This document shows, in pieces, positions 44,176 through 53,575 of a DNA stretch of 64,000 bases (position 1 is its first letter; each line of letters opens with the position of its first letter). A program made the position numbers and the translations under genes. Source of the stretch: Pseudomonadota bacterium (lineage in GTDB: Bacteria > Pseudomonadota > Gammaproteobacteria > Xanthomonadales > Rhodanobacteraceae); the NCBI GenBank assembly GCA_018241365.1, contig JAFEDX010000002.1, forward strand, positions 1 through 64,000. The letters run 5' to 3'. Below the pieces are notes generated by a model. It had not been told where the DNA came from. It was given only the letters and a program-made list of their open reading frames with translations, and did not search any database.

Positions 44176-44727
44176 ATGAAAGATGCATCATCCAAGTCCG
44201 ACGCGGCTTCCCTCAAGCGCCGACAACTGGCGGCAACGACCACGCCCACGGATCTCGGTGCCAAGGCTGTGCGCGACATTGCCGGCGCGATGAACGCGAT
44301 CCTGGCGGACGTGTTCGCGCTGTACCTCAAGACCAAGAATTTCCACTGGCACATGAGCGGGCCGCACTTCCGCGACTACCACCTGCTGCTGGACGAGCAG
44401 GCCGACCAGTTGTATGCGATGACCGATCCTATCGCCGAGCGCGTACGCAAGCTGGGCGGCACCACGTTGCGCTCGATCGGCGGCATCGCGCGTTTGCAGC
44501 GCATCGACGACAACGATGCCGAATACGTCGAACCCGAGGACATGCTGGCCGAATTGCGCGAGGACAATCTCGCCATGGTCGCGCGCCTGCGCGAAGCCCA
44601 CGGCGTGTGCGACGAGCGCCGGGATGTCGCCACCGCCAGCCTGATCGAGGAGTGGATCGACGAAGGCGAACGGCGCGTCTGGTTCCTGTTCGAAGCCAGC
44701 CGCCGCGCGGATTCCACCGGCCGCTGA
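44176..44727 (+). CDS. dps: Dps family DNA-binding ferritin-like protein
   Basis: A 183-residue Dps. The ferroxidase-centre residues sit in KTKNFHWHMSGPHFRDYHLL and DEQADQLYAMTDPIAERVRK (His, Asp, Glu), shared between dimer subunits. The N-terminal tail of about 30 residues is Lys/Arg/Ser-rich, which in Dps proteins binds DNA. It protects DNA from iron-driven peroxide damage. GAGGAG precedes the start. It sits naturally next to the peroxiredoxin. Confidence 0.93.
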   Translation: MKDASSKSDAASLKRRQLAATTTPTDLGAKAVRDIAGAMNAILADVFALYLKTKNFHWHMSGPHFRDYHLLLDEQADQLYAMTDPIAERVRKLGGTTLRSIGGIARLQRIDDNDAEYVEPEDMLAELREDNLAMVARLREAHGVCDERRDVATASLIEEWIDEGERRVWFLFEASRRADSTGR

Positions 44728-44781
44728 GCGTCACGTTGTCGTCGCAACGGTTTCAAACCATTCTTCGAAGGAGTGAGGAAC

Positions 44782-46395
44782 ATGAACTTGGGTAATCTCC
44801 TGGTCACATCGGGGCTCGTCGCCGTGGCCATGCTGGCTGCGCCCGTTTCACCCGCGCGCGCGGCAGCGGCTCACGACGTCACGCTTGCTCCGGCCAGCAT
44901 GCCGCGCATCGGCGCGGTCAGTCCCCGCTACCAGTCTTACAACGTCGAGATGCTGGAAGTGACCGGCGGCCGCTTCTGGAAGCCGTACAAGGACATCGCC
45001 AAGCCGTCGGCGAAAACCGCCGGCGGAGCGGGGTCGGGAGCCGGTGATACGCCCGCTGGAATGAGCGCCGACCTGTACCAGTACCGTCCGCCGATCAACC
45101 TCGCCAATCCGCGGCTGCGCGCCCTGGCGGCGGCGCTCGGTCCGGCGTATGTGCGCATCAGCGGCACCTGGGCCAACACGACGTATTTCGCCGACACCGA
45201 CACGCCGCCCAAGGAACCGCCGCCGGGCTACGGCGGCGTGCTCACGCGCAAGCAGTGGCTGGGCGCGATTGCCTTCTCGAACGCGGTCGATGCACCCATC
45301 GTCACTTCGATGCCGATCGGCGTGGGCACGCGCGGTCCGGATGGCGTGTGGCGTCCGGACGAGGCGCATCGCTGGCTCGCTTTCACCGAGGCGCACGGTG
45401 GCAAGATCGCCGCGGCCGAATACTTCAACGAACCCACCATGGCGGTGATGGGTGGCGCACCCAAGGGTTACACCGCGGCTGACTTCGGGCGTGATTTCAA
45501 GATATTCGAAGCCTTCATGCGCAAGGACTACCCCGCCGTCAAACTGTTGGCGCCCGGCTCGGTCGGTGAGGCCGATGCCAAGTGGGCGGTCGCGTCGGGC
45601 GGATACGGTGACCAGCCACTGCTGCACGCGGCCGATCTCGCCGCCTATACCGGCGGCGCCGACGCGTTTTCCTATCACCACTATGGCGCGGCATCGGAGC
45701 GCTGCGCCGCGATGGGCCACCAGACCACCGCCGCGCAGGCGCTGTCCGAAGACTGGCTGGGGCGCACCGACCAGACGCTGGCCTTTTACCGCCGCGTGCG
45801 CGACAAGTACATGCCGGGCAAACCATTCTGGCTTACCGAAACGGCCGACGCCGCCTGCGGCGGCAATCCGTGGGGCGGCACGTTCCTTGACACCTTTCGC
45901 TACCTCGACCAGCTTGGCCGGCTTGCCCGCCAGGATGTGTTCGTCGTGTTCCACAACACGCTGGCCTCCAGCGACTACGGCCTGCTGGATGAAAACACCT
46001 TCGAACCCAAGCCGGATTACTGGGCCGCGTTGTTGTGGCGCAAGCTGATGGGAACGACGGTGCTTGACAGCGGCGTGCCCATCGCCGAGGGCCACCATGT
46101 CTATGCGCAATGCCTGCGCGGCGTGCCTGGCGGGGTCGCGATCCTCGCGATCAACAACAGCCGCACCGAGCCGACCGAACTCGACCTGCCCATCGCGTCG
46201 CAACGCTACACCTTGAGTGCTGCCAAGCTCGAAGATGCGAACGTGCAGCTCAATGGCCATGTGCTTGCGCTGGGGGCGAACAACGCCTTGCCGGCGCTGG
46301 ATGGCAAACCAACCAAGGCGGGGCACGTGTCACTGGCGCCTGCCACGATCAGTTTCTTCGCGGTCGAGCACGCCAAAAATCCTGCGTGCCACTGA
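44782..46395 (+). CDS. Secreted glycoside hydrolase, GH79 (heparanase/beta-glucuronidase)-like
   Basis: A 537-residue exported protein (signal VTSGLVAVAMLAAPVSPARA). The TIM-barrel region includes LGPAYVRISGTWANTTYF, the likely acid/base Glu in AAEYFNEPTMAV and the likely nucleophile Glu in FWLTETADAACGG. The C-terminal beta domain (GVAILAINNSRTEPTELDLP) is the GH-A clan accessory domain. This arrangement matches GH79-type enzymes that cut glucuronides. The ATG 8 bases after AAGGAG is chosen over a GTG 3 codons upstream. Substrate and reason for its place among stress genes are unknown. Confidence 0.78.
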   Translation: MNLGNLLVTSGLVAVAMLAAPVSPARAAAAHDVTLAPASMPRIGAVSPRYQSYNVEMLEVTGGRFWKPYKDIAKPSAKTAGGAGSGAGDTPAGMSADLYQYRPPINLANPRLRALAAALGPAYVRISGTWANTTYFADTDTPPKEPPPGYGGVLTRKQWLGAIAFSNAVDAPIVTSMPIGVGTRGPDGVWRPDEAHRWLAFTEAHGGKIAAAEYFNEPTMAVMGGAPKGYTAADFGRDFKIFEAFMRKDYPAVKLLAPGSVGEADAKWAVASGGYGDQPLLHAADLAAYTGGADAFSYHHYGAASERCAAMGHQTTAAQALSEDWLGRTDQTLAFYRRVRDKYMPGKPFWLTETADAACGGNPWGGTFLDTFRYLDQLGRLARQDVFVVFHNTLASSDYGLLDENTFEPKPDYWAALLWRKLMGTTVLDSGVPIAEGHHVYAQCLRGVPGGVAILAINNSRTEPTELDLPIASQRYTLSAAKLEDANVQLNGHVLALGANNALPALDGKPTKAGHVSLAPATISFFAVEHAKNPACH

Positions 46396-46462
46396 GGAGC
46401 TTCACGCATCGCTGCTGCTGCCAGGTAGTCAACCACGATCCCTCGTCAATCCGGGAGTCCGC

Positions 46463-47035
46463 ATGACCACGTACAAAGTCGGTTATTTCGTCGGCAGCCT
46501 CGCCAAGGCTTCGCTCAACCGGAAGCTTGCGAGGGCACTGGTCAACCTTGCGCCGCCCACGCTGGTGCTGACCGAGATCCCGTTCAAGGATCTGCCGTTG
46601 TACAGCTACGACTACGACGCCGATTTCCCGCCGGTCGCGCGTGCGTTCAAGCAGGCGATTGCCGACGTGGACGCGGTGCTGTTCGTGACCCCGGAATACA
46701 ACCGCACGATTCCGGGTGGGCTGAAGAACGCGATCGACTGGGCCAGCCGGCCATGGGGCAAGAATTCATTCTCCCGCAAGCCTTCGGCCGTGATCGGCAC
46801 TTCGCCGGGCGCGATCGGCACGGCCTTGGCGCAACAAAGCCTGCGCAGCGTGATGTGCTTCTGCAATTCGCCGCTGATGAATGCGATCGAGGCATACATC
46901 CAGTTCACGCCGGGCCTGATCACCGACGACGGCCAGGTCACCAGCGATGCGACTGCCGAATTCCTGCGCAATTACATGAGGGAGCTGCACCTGTTCGTCG
47001 AGCGTGTCATGACAGTCCTGCCGAGAGGGAGCTGA
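46463..47035 (+). CDS. NADPH-dependent FMN reductase family protein
   Basis: A 190-residue flavodoxin-like protein. The FMN phosphate loop is GYFVGSLAKASLNRKLARAL, and the flavin-ring segment is VTPEYNRTIPGGLKNAIDWA. It matches the NADPH-dependent FMN/chromate/azo reductase family, which reduces flavins, quinones or metals in the cytoplasm. The start MTTYKVGYF follows GGGAG. It probably belongs to the same run of stress genes as DoxX downstream. Confidence 0.9.
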   Translation: MTTYKVGYFVGSLAKASLNRKLARALVNLAPPTLVLTEIPFKDLPLYSYDYDADFPPVARAFKQAIADVDAVLFVTPEYNRTIPGGLKNAIDWASRPWGKNSFSRKPSAVIGTSPGAIGTALAQQSLRSVMCFCNSPLMNAIEAYIQFTPGLITDDGQVTSDATAEFLRNYMRELHLFVERVMTVLPRGS

Positions 47036-47106
47036 TCGGAAAGAAGCCGTTGCCATGCACGGATGCGCTCACCGATCCAATGCATCTCCACTGCAAGGGG
47101 CAAACC

Positions 47107-47520
47107 ATGTTCGACGCCATGTTCGACCGCCAGCGGGATTGGCTGATCCTGCTCGCGCGCATCCTGTTGATGATCCTGTACGTGAGCGCGGGTTGGCAAA
47201 AGATGTGGGGCTTTGCCGGCACCGTCGGCGCAATGGCCGCGTACGGATTGCCGATCCCGACGGTGGCTGCCATCGTCGTCGTCGTCATTGAATTCCTGGT
47301 GGGCATTGCGCTGGTGATCGGCCTGTGGACACGGCCGCTAGCGTTGCTGATGGCGGTATACACGCTGGCCACCGCATTCATCGGGCATCACTACTGGACC
47401 ATGACGGGCGCGGCCTACGGCGCGAACTTCGTCAACTTCTACAAGAACGTCAGCATCACCGGCGGCCTGCTGCTGCTGTGCGTGACGGGCGCCGGAAAAT
47501 ATTCAATCGACAGGAAGTGA
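47107..47520 (+). CDS. DoxX family membrane protein
   Basis: A 137-residue protein with four predicted helices (LARILLMILYVSAGWQKMWG, then AAIVVVVIEFLVGIALVIGL) matching DoxX/SURF4-like proteins. It may be part of membrane redox or thiosulfate-quinone systems; the role in most bacteria is undefined. The ATG follows AAGGGG. It ends 3 bases before the dehydrogenase gamma-subunit gene. Confidence 0.87.
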   Translation: MFDAMFDRQRDWLILLARILLMILYVSAGWQKMWGFAGTVGAMAAYGLPIPTVAAIVVVVIEFLVGIALVIGLWTRPLALLMAVYTLATAFIGHHYWTMTGAAYGANFVNFYKNVSITGGLLLLCVTGAGKYSIDRK

Positions 47521-47523
47521 TTC

Positions 47524-48114
47524 ATGAAAAGTGTGAACACGGCTCGCGGCAAAGTCGAGCCGGTTGACGGCTGCGCCACCCCAGCAAGCCGCCCGGATGG
47601 TCCCATCGATCCCGCGCGCCGCAAGTTGCTCGCGGGCCTCGTCACCGCGTACACCGCTTCGCTGGTCCCATGGGCGCTGGCGGTACCCGTCACCGATGCC
47701 GGGCACGGCGCATTCGTCGCGCTGTCAGCGATCCTCGCGGGCAAACGGGTGCTGAACTCGGTACTGGGCCAGCGCCTGCACGCGGCGCTGGTCGATATCG
47801 AGCCGGGTTTTGATGCGGACTGCCAGGCGTTGCTGAAACAAATCGAAGCGCAGCAGATCGACCCTGCCAAATTGCAGGGCGCGCTGGATGCTGCGCACTC
47901 CAGCCTCGCGCCGCTGCCGCGCAAGCTCATGCGCGCGTGGTGCCTGGGCCTCGTCGGCGATGGCGAAGCGACGCGTTGTGTCGCCTACGAGAATGCACTG
48001 GATGCCGTGATGGTGGCGGACGTGCTGAAGCCGCCCACCTACGCCTACGGTCCGTATGGAAGCTGGTCGAATCCGCCGGCCGCAAAAGGAGGCGACGAGC
48101 ATGGCAACGCCTGA
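47524..48114 (+). CDS. Membrane sugar dehydrogenase small (gamma) subunit, Tat-exported
   Basis: A 196-residue protein with a twin-arginine signal (DPARRKLLAGLVTAYTASLV). The rest resembles the small subunits of fructose, sorbitol and FAD-glucose dehydrogenases (IEPGFDADCQALLKQIEAQQ, then LKPPTYAYGPYGSW). In the Burkholderia enzyme this subunit carries the FAD subunit across the membrane as a hitch-hiker. It overlaps the catalytic subunit gene by 14 bases. Confidence 0.85.
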   Translation: MKSVNTARGKVEPVDGCATPASRPDGPIDPARRKLLAGLVTAYTASLVPWALAVPVTDAGHGAFVALSAILAGKRVLNSVLGQRLHAALVDIEPGFDADCQALLKQIEAQQIDPAKLQGALDAAHSSLAPLPRKLMRAWCLGLVGDGEATRCVAYENALDAVMVADVLKPPTYAYGPYGSWSNPPAAKGGDEHGNA

Positions 48115-49726
48115 CTCGGCCGAGGTCGTCGTGATCGGCTCCGGCATCTGCGGCGCGCTGGCGGCACGCAAACTGGCGCTGCGCGGCGTGCCGGTGCTGA
48201 TCCTCGAAGCGGGTCCGCGCATCGACCGCGGCCGCATCGTCGCGGCCTTCCGCAACTCGCCGCGCAAAGGCGACTGGATGTCGCCGTATCCGTACTCGCC
48301 GTGGGCGATGCAGCCGCAGTACAAGCCGAAGGACAACGGCTACCTGATCCAGGCCGGGCCGTACCCATACCCCGCGGAATACATCCGCGTGGTCGGCGGC
48401 ACCACGTGGCATTGGGCGGCGCAGGCGTGGCGTCTGGTGCCGAACGACGTGCGCATCAAGAGCCTGTATGGCGTCGGCGTCGACTGGCCGATGACTTACG
48501 AGGAACTCGATCCGTGGTACCAGGAAGCCGAGGAAATCCTCGGCGTCGCCGGTGCGGACAACACGGGGTCCCCGCGCAAGCATCCGTTCCCGCTGCCACC
48601 CGTCGCCGATCCGTGGTCGATGATCCGATTCCGCGAACGGCTGGCGCCGGTGTATCCCGTGGTCGCCAACACCGTGGCGCGCAACAGCCGCAGCTACGAC
48701 GGGCGTCCCGCGTGCGTGGGCAACAATTCCTGCCAGCCGATCTGCCCCGTCAACGCGCAGTACCTCGGCATCAACGCGGTCGAAGCCGCGGAAGCCGCGG
48801 GAGTGAAGGTACGCGCCGACGCGGTCGTGTACCGCATCGAAGCCGACGCGAAGGGGCGCATCGCCGCGGTGCATTACTACGACCCGGACAAGACCAGCCA
48901 TCGCGTCACCGCGAGGCAGTTCATCCTCGCGGCCAACGGCATCGAAAGCCCCAAGCTGCTGCTGATGTCCACCAGCAGCAAGTATCCGAACGGCATCGCC
49001 AACAGTTCCGGCATGGTCGGCCGGCACCTGATGGACCACCCGAGTTCGTCGCTGACCTTCTACGCCGACGAGGAACTCTGGCTGGGGCGCGGCCCGCAAA
49101 GCCCGAGTTCCATCAACACCATGCGCGACGGCGCGTTCCGCTCGCAGCACGCGGCGTACCGGCTGGACTTCACCAACATCTCGCAGGTGCTCAGCGTCAC
49201 CGAGGCGCTGATCGCCGAAGGCGTGTACGGCCCCGAGTTCGAGAAGCAACTGCGCTGGCGTGCCGCGCGCCAGTGCAACGTCAAGAACGTGCTGGAAGTG
49301 CTGCCGAACCCGGACAACCGCATCACGCTGAGCTCCGAGAAGGATGCGCTGGGCATTCCGAAGCCGGTCGCGCACTATTCGATCGACGACTACACCCGGC
49401 GTGGCGCCGAACGTTCGAAGCAAGATTTCGCGAAGATCGCCGAACTGATGGGTGGCACCGGCCTGCGCTACAGCCCGGACGGCCAGTTTGCCAACAACCA
49501 GCACATCACCGGCACGTTGCGCATGGGCGACGACCCCGCGAAGTTCGTCACCGACGGCTTCGGGCGCGCGCACGATCACGAGAACCTGTACATGTGCGGC
49601 ACCGGCGTGATGCCGACCGCGGCGACGATGAACTCGACCCTGACCGCGGTGGCGCTGGCGTTGCGTACCGCCGACCACATGGTGCCGGCCAAATCGTCCG
49701 GCGCGGACAACGGAGGCGCGACATGA
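48101..49726 (+). CDS. FAD-dependent GMC oxidoreductase, sugar dehydrogenase catalytic (alpha) subunit
   Basis: A 541-residue GMC flavoenzyme. It has the FAD-binding EVVVIGSGICGALAARKLAL, the GGTTWHWAAQAWRL segment, and C-terminal active-site His and Asn (NNQHITGTLRMGDD, then TAATMNSTLTAVALAL). The stretch CVGNNSCQPICP has the Cx5Cx3C spacing of the 3Fe-4S cluster in Burkholderia FAD-glucose dehydrogenase. It has no signal of its own, which fits export with the Tat-carrying gamma subunit. AAAGGAGG precedes the ATG. The sugar or polyol substrate cannot be read from sequence. Confidence 0.88.
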   Translation: MATPDSAEVVVIGSGICGALAARKLALRGVPVLILEAGPRIDRGRIVAAFRNSPRKGDWMSPYPYSPWAMQPQYKPKDNGYLIQAGPYPYPAEYIRVVGGTTWHWAAQAWRLVPNDVRIKSLYGVGVDWPMTYEELDPWYQEAEEILGVAGADNTGSPRKHPFPLPPVADPWSMIRFRERLAPVYPVVANTVARNSRSYDGRPACVGNNSCQPICPVNAQYLGINAVEAAEAAGVKVRADAVVYRIEADAKGRIAAVHYYDPDKTSHRVTARQFILAANGIESPKLLLMSTSSKYPNGIANSSGMVGRHLMDHPSSSLTFYADEELWLGRGPQSPSSINTMRDGAFRSQHAAYRLDFTNISQVLSVTEALIAEGVYGPEFEKQLRWRAARQCNVKNVLEVLPNPDNRITLSSEKDALGIPKPVAHYSIDDYTRRGAERSKQDFAKIAELMGGTGLRYSPDGQFANNQHITGTLRMGDDPAKFVTDGFGRAHDHENLYMCGTGVMPTAATMNSTLTAVALALRTADHMVPAKSSGADNGGAT

Positions 49727-51147
49727 ACGCGCCTGCATGCAAGTCGCTGGTTGCGGGCCTGGCGGTGCTGTTGCTGGGGCTGCAAACCTGCGCGGCGGCG
49801 GCGGCCAACAGCGCGGGCGCCGCGGAAATCCAGCGCGGCCAGTACGTCGCGACCGCGAGTGACTGCGTGGCGTGCCACACCGGACCCGGTGCCAAACCCT
49901 ATGCGGGTGGCCTCGCCACGATGACGCCCATCGGCCCGGTCGTATCGACCAACATCACGCCCTCGAAGACCGACGGCATCGGCAATTACACGGAGCAGCA
50001 GTTCAGCCGCGCCGTCCGCAAGGGCATCCGCGCCGACGGTTCGCACCTGTATCCCGTGATGCCGTACACGGAGTATTCGCAACTCACCGACGCCGACGTG
50101 CAGGCGCTGTACGCGTACTTCATGCACGGCGTGCAACCTGTCGCCAGCAAGCCACCCGCCACCCGGCTGCCGTTTCCGTTCAACCTGCGGATCCTGATGG
50201 CGGGCTGGAACCTGTTGTTCCTGAACCGGCATCCGTTCCAACCGGACCCGGCCCAAAGCGCGGAATGGAATCGTGGCGCGTATCTGGTGGAAGGCCCGGC
50301 GCACTGCGGCACCTGCCACACGCCGCGCAATCTTTTGATGGCCTCGAAATCGTCCGATGCGCTGGCGGGCGGCGTGGTCGGCACGTGGTTCGCACCCAAC
50401 ATCACGCCCGACGCCAACAGCGGCATCGGCAACTGGAGCCAGCAGGACATCGTCGATTACCTGCGCTCCGGCCGCGCGCCGGGCAAGGCACAAGCAGCCG
50501 GCCCGATGGCCGAAGCGATCGACTACAGCCTGCGCCATCTGACGCCCGCCGACCTGCGCGCGATGGCCGTCTATCTGAAAACGGTCCCGGCGCGGCACGA
50601 CGCCGCGGATACACGCCCGGTGGACGCATGGGGCAGCGCGTACGCCGACCTCGCCAGCCTGCGCGGCAAGCCCTTGCCGAAGCATGCAGACGACATGACC
50701 GGGCCGCAACTCTACGACGCCTACTGCGCAAGCTGCCACCAGGACCAGGGGCAGGGCAGTTTCGATGGCGGCCTGCCGCCGCTGTTCCACAACACCGCGA
50801 CCGGGCGGTTCAATACCGACAACCTCGTGATGGTGATCCTTGACGGCGTGCGCTGGCACACCGACGGCTCGGGCACGCGCATGCCCGGCTTTTCGGGTGA
50901 GTTGACCGACCGCCAGATCGCGACGCTCGGCACCTACGTGACGCAGCACTTCGGCAACCCCGCGGCCAAGGTCACGCTGACGCAGGTCGCGACGGCGCGG
51001 GCCGGCGGTGCGCCGTCGAACCTGATCCTGCTGGCGCGCATCCTGCTGGCCATCGTGCTGGTCATCATCGCAGCGATCATCGTGTGGGTCGTGCTGGCGG
51101 TCGTGCGGCGGCGTCGGCGCGCGGCGGATGCGCCGGCCGGGCGTTAG
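49723..51147 (+). CDS. Membrane-bound triheme cytochrome c, dehydrogenase beta subunit
   Basis: A 474-residue exported protein with three CxxCH sites (CVACH, CGTCH, CASCH), an N-terminal signal peptide and a C-terminal anchor (ILLAIVLVIIAAIIVWVVL followed by basic residues). It matches the cytochrome subunit of membrane alcohol, gluconate and glucose dehydrogenases, passing electrons to quinone or an oxidase. The ATGA overlap with the alpha gene shows coupling. Confidence 0.9.
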   Translation: MNAPACKSLVAGLAVLLLGLQTCAAAAANSAGAAEIQRGQYVATASDCVACHTGPGAKPYAGGLATMTPIGPVVSTNITPSKTDGIGNYTEQQFSRAVRKGIRADGSHLYPVMPYTEYSQLTDADVQALYAYFMHGVQPVASKPPATRLPFPFNLRILMAGWNLLFLNRHPFQPDPAQSAEWNRGAYLVEGPAHCGTCHTPRNLLMASKSSDALAGGVVGTWFAPNITPDANSGIGNWSQQDIVDYLRSGRAPGKAQAAGPMAEAIDYSLRHLTPADLRAMAVYLKTVPARHDAADTRPVDAWGSAYADLASLRGKPLPKHADDMTGPQLYDAYCASCHQDQGQGSFDGGLPPLFHNTATGRFNTDNLVMVILDGVRWHTDGSGTRMPGFSGELTDRQIATLGTYVTQHFGNPAAKVTLTQVATARAGGAPSNLILLARILLAIVLVIIAAIIVWVVLAVVRRRRRAADAPAGR

Positions 51148-51163
51148 CGTGTGTGACAAGTCC

Positions 51164-52498
51164 ATGCGTCGCATCCGGCCAACACGAACCGTTGCAGCCG
51201 CGGTCCTGTCAATCGGCGCGGCGCTGCTCGCCTGCCAACCGGTCGCCTGGGCACAGCAGGCACCACCGGACCAGTCGACAGGCCGCAAGACCCTGACCGG
51301 CGATTGGGGCGGCTTGCGCACGAAACTTGAAAAGGCCGGCATCACGTTCAACGCGCACTACGCCAGCGAAAGCGCGGGCATCGTGGCCGGCAAGGGGCTG
51401 CGGCGTACCGCGCGCTACACCCAGCAACTGGACTTGGAAACGTTGTTCGACCTTGAGCGCCTCGCCGGCATCCCCGACGCAAAGATCCAGTTCACGCTGA
51501 CCGACCGCAAGGGCCGCAGCCTGACCAACGACGTGCTGCACAACCAGTTCTCGGTGCAGGAACTGTACGGCGCAGGGCAGAACTTCCGGCTGGCGGAATT
51601 GAACTACCAGCAGGATTTCGACGACCACCGCGTCCAGATCGAGCTCGGCTGGTCGCCGCTGGGCGATCACCTGGCGCGGCTGCCGGATTTCTGCAAGTTC
51701 CAGAACGGCGTGATCTGTGGCCACGCCAACGCGATGACCACCAACAGCGGCGCGCACAATTTCCCGACCGCCGAGTGGGGCGCGCGCATCACGGCGTATC
51801 CCACGCCGCACTTCTACGTGACGACCGGCGTGTTCCAGGTCAATCCCGATGCCGGCGACAAGGACAAGGGCTTCGACTTGAGCTTCGACAGCACCGGCGT
51901 GTTCCTGCCGGTGGAACTGGGCTGGGAAACCGGGCGCGGTGACGGCGGCCTGCCCGGCGACTACAAGGTGGGCGCGTACTACAACACGTCCGACGCGCCG
52001 GACGTGTACGACGACATCAACCATCGGCCGGCGGGCCTGACGGGTGAACCGTTCCTCGAGCGCAACGGACGCTTCGGCGGCTACGGCATCGCCAGCCAGA
52101 CTGTCTATCAGTCCAGTACCGATCCGGCGCGGCACCTGCGGCTGGGCATCATGGCCGGCATGGGCGACAGGGCTACCGCGCGCTATGACTGGTTCTGGCT
52201 TGCGGGTGGCGTCTGGCAGGCGCCGTTCGACAACCGCCCGCGTGATTTCGTTTCCTTCACGGCAGCGTACGCACACACCAATCCGCGCGTGACGCGTTTC
52301 CAGCGCGAACGCGACAGCGTGTTGCCGGGCGTGGTCGGCATCCAGACTTACGAAGGCGTCGTCGAAGTCGATTACGGCGCGCAAGTCACACCCTGGCTGA
52401 TACTGCGCCCGAACGTGCAATACATCCTGCGCCCCGGTGGCGCCGGCGCCATCCCCAATGCGGTGGTGCTGGGCCTGTACACGCAGGTGACATTCTGA
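51164..52498 (+). CDS. OprB-type carbohydrate-selective porin (second copy)
   Basis: A 444-residue outer-membrane protein with a signal peptide ending near PVAWAQQA. It has the OprB N-terminal motif LTGDWGGLRTKLEKAGI, the LNYQQDFDDHRVQIELGW and SVLPGVVGIQTYEGVVEVDY blocks, and a terminal aromatic (VTF). It admits sugars to the periplasm, matching the dehydrogenase encoded just upstream. The ATG is preferred; a GTG 5 codons upstream is possible, and no strong RBS is visible for either. Confidence 0.92.
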   Translation: MRRIRPTRTVAAAVLSIGAALLACQPVAWAQQAPPDQSTGRKTLTGDWGGLRTKLEKAGITFNAHYASESAGIVAGKGLRRTARYTQQLDLETLFDLERLAGIPDAKIQFTLTDRKGRSLTNDVLHNQFSVQELYGAGQNFRLAELNYQQDFDDHRVQIELGWSPLGDHLARLPDFCKFQNGVICGHANAMTTNSGAHNFPTAEWGARITAYPTPHFYVTTGVFQVNPDAGDKDKGFDLSFDSTGVFLPVELGWETGRGDGGLPGDYKVGAYYNTSDAPDVYDDINHRPAGLTGEPFLERNGRFGGYGIASQTVYQSSTDPARHLRLGIMAGMGDRATARYDWFWLAGGVWQAPFDNRPRDFVSFTAAYAHTNPRVTRFQRERDSVLPGVVGIQTYEGVVEVDYGAQVTPWLILRPNVQYILRPGGAGAIPNAVVLGLYTQVTF

Positions 52499-52525
52499 GT
52501 GGGCGCTGCGAATGCACCGGAAATC

Positions 52526-53533
52526 ATGACGACGAAATCACTGCCGGTGGTCTGGGTGTCACGCCCGACCTTCGATGACGAAATCGCGCACTTGCGCCCG
52601 TGCTTTGAAGTACGGGCCGAGCCGCAAGACTTGAAGTTCACGCCGGCCGACGTGGCGGCCAGGCTGGCCGATTGCGCTGCCGCGATCGTGGGCGGAAACC
52701 TGCGGATCGGCGCGCAGGAGATCGCCCACGCCAAACACCTGCGCATCGTCGCCAACCTTGCCGCGGGTTACGACAACCTCGATCTGCCGGCGCTGACCAC
52801 CGCCGGTATCGCCGCGACCAACGCGGGCGGCGTGTTGAGCGAAACGGTGGCCGACTATGTCTGGGCGCTGCTGCTGGGCGCCGCGCGCCGCACGCATGCG
52901 GCCGAACGCTGGCTGCGCGCGGGCGCGTGGCACGGCAACCGTTTCACTGATTGGTTGGGGGTGGACGTGCATGGCCGCACGCTGGGCATCCTCGGGATGG
53001 GCCGCATCGGGCAAGGCGTTGCGCGGCGCGCGGCGGGCTTCGACATGCCCGTGCTCTACCACAACCGTTCGCGGCTGCCGGAGGCCATCGAACACGAATG
53101 CCGTGCACGCTACGTTGACAAGGACGCGCTGCTGCGCGAATCCGATTTCGTCGTCCTGTTGCTGCCGCTGACGCCCGCGACCCGCCATGCGATCGGTGCT
53201 GACGAGCTGGCCCAAATGAAGCGGGATGCAGTGCTGGTCAACGCGGGGCGGGGCGGCACCGTCGATGATGCGGCGCTGGCGGCCGCACTGGCCGACGGAC
53301 GCATCGCGGCCGCGGCGCTGGACGTCTACGAAGGCGAGCCGAACGTGCACTCGAAGCTGCTCACACTCGACAATGTCGTGTTGAGCCCGCACATCGCCAG
53401 CGCCACCGCGGCCACGCGCCGCGCCATGACGGCCACCGCAGTGGATGCCGTGCTGGCGCGGTTTGGCCATGGCCCGAACGCCGGACATCCACCCAATCTC
53501 CTGAACCCCGAGGTTCTGAAGGCGTGTGGCTGA
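52526..53533 (+). CDS. D-isomer 2-hydroxyacid dehydrogenase (GhrB/2-ketogluconate reductase type)
   Basis: A 335-residue NAD(P)-dependent enzyme. The Rossmann motif is LGILGMGRIGQGVARRA, the catalytic Arg is in VNAGRGGTVDDAAL, Glu is near DVYEGEPNV, and His is in LSPHIASATAATR. It fits glyoxylate/hydroxypyruvate or 2-ketogluconate reductase. Its place after the sugar dehydrogenase and porin suggests it reduces the ketoacid product after uptake. ATG is chosen over a GTG 9 codons earlier that lies directly behind the porin stop. Confidence 0.87.
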   Translation: MTTKSLPVVWVSRPTFDDEIAHLRPCFEVRAEPQDLKFTPADVAARLADCAAAIVGGNLRIGAQEIAHAKHLRIVANLAAGYDNLDLPALTTAGIAATNAGGVLSETVADYVWALLLGAARRTHAAERWLRAGAWHGNRFTDWLGVDVHGRTLGILGMGRIGQGVARRAAGFDMPVLYHNRSRLPEAIEHECRARYVDKDALLRESDFVVLLLPLTPATRHAIGADELAQMKRDAVLVNAGRGGTVDDAALAAALADGRIAAAALDVYEGEPNVHSKLLTLDNVVLSPHIASATAATRRAMTATAVDAVLARFGHGPNAGHPPNLLNPEVLKACG

Positions 53534-53541
53534 CTGGCATC

Positions 53542-53559
53542 GGCCCGAGGGTCCGGGCC
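53542..53559 (+). terminator. Hairpin after the 2-hydroxyacid dehydrogenase gene
   Basis: GGCCCG-AGGGTC-CGGGCC is a perfect 6-bp stem 8 bases after the stop codon and just before the MerR-type promoter. No T-run follows, so efficiency as an intrinsic terminator is doubtful. Confidence 0.35.
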
Positions 53560-53575
53560 TGCCTGAAAACGAGGC

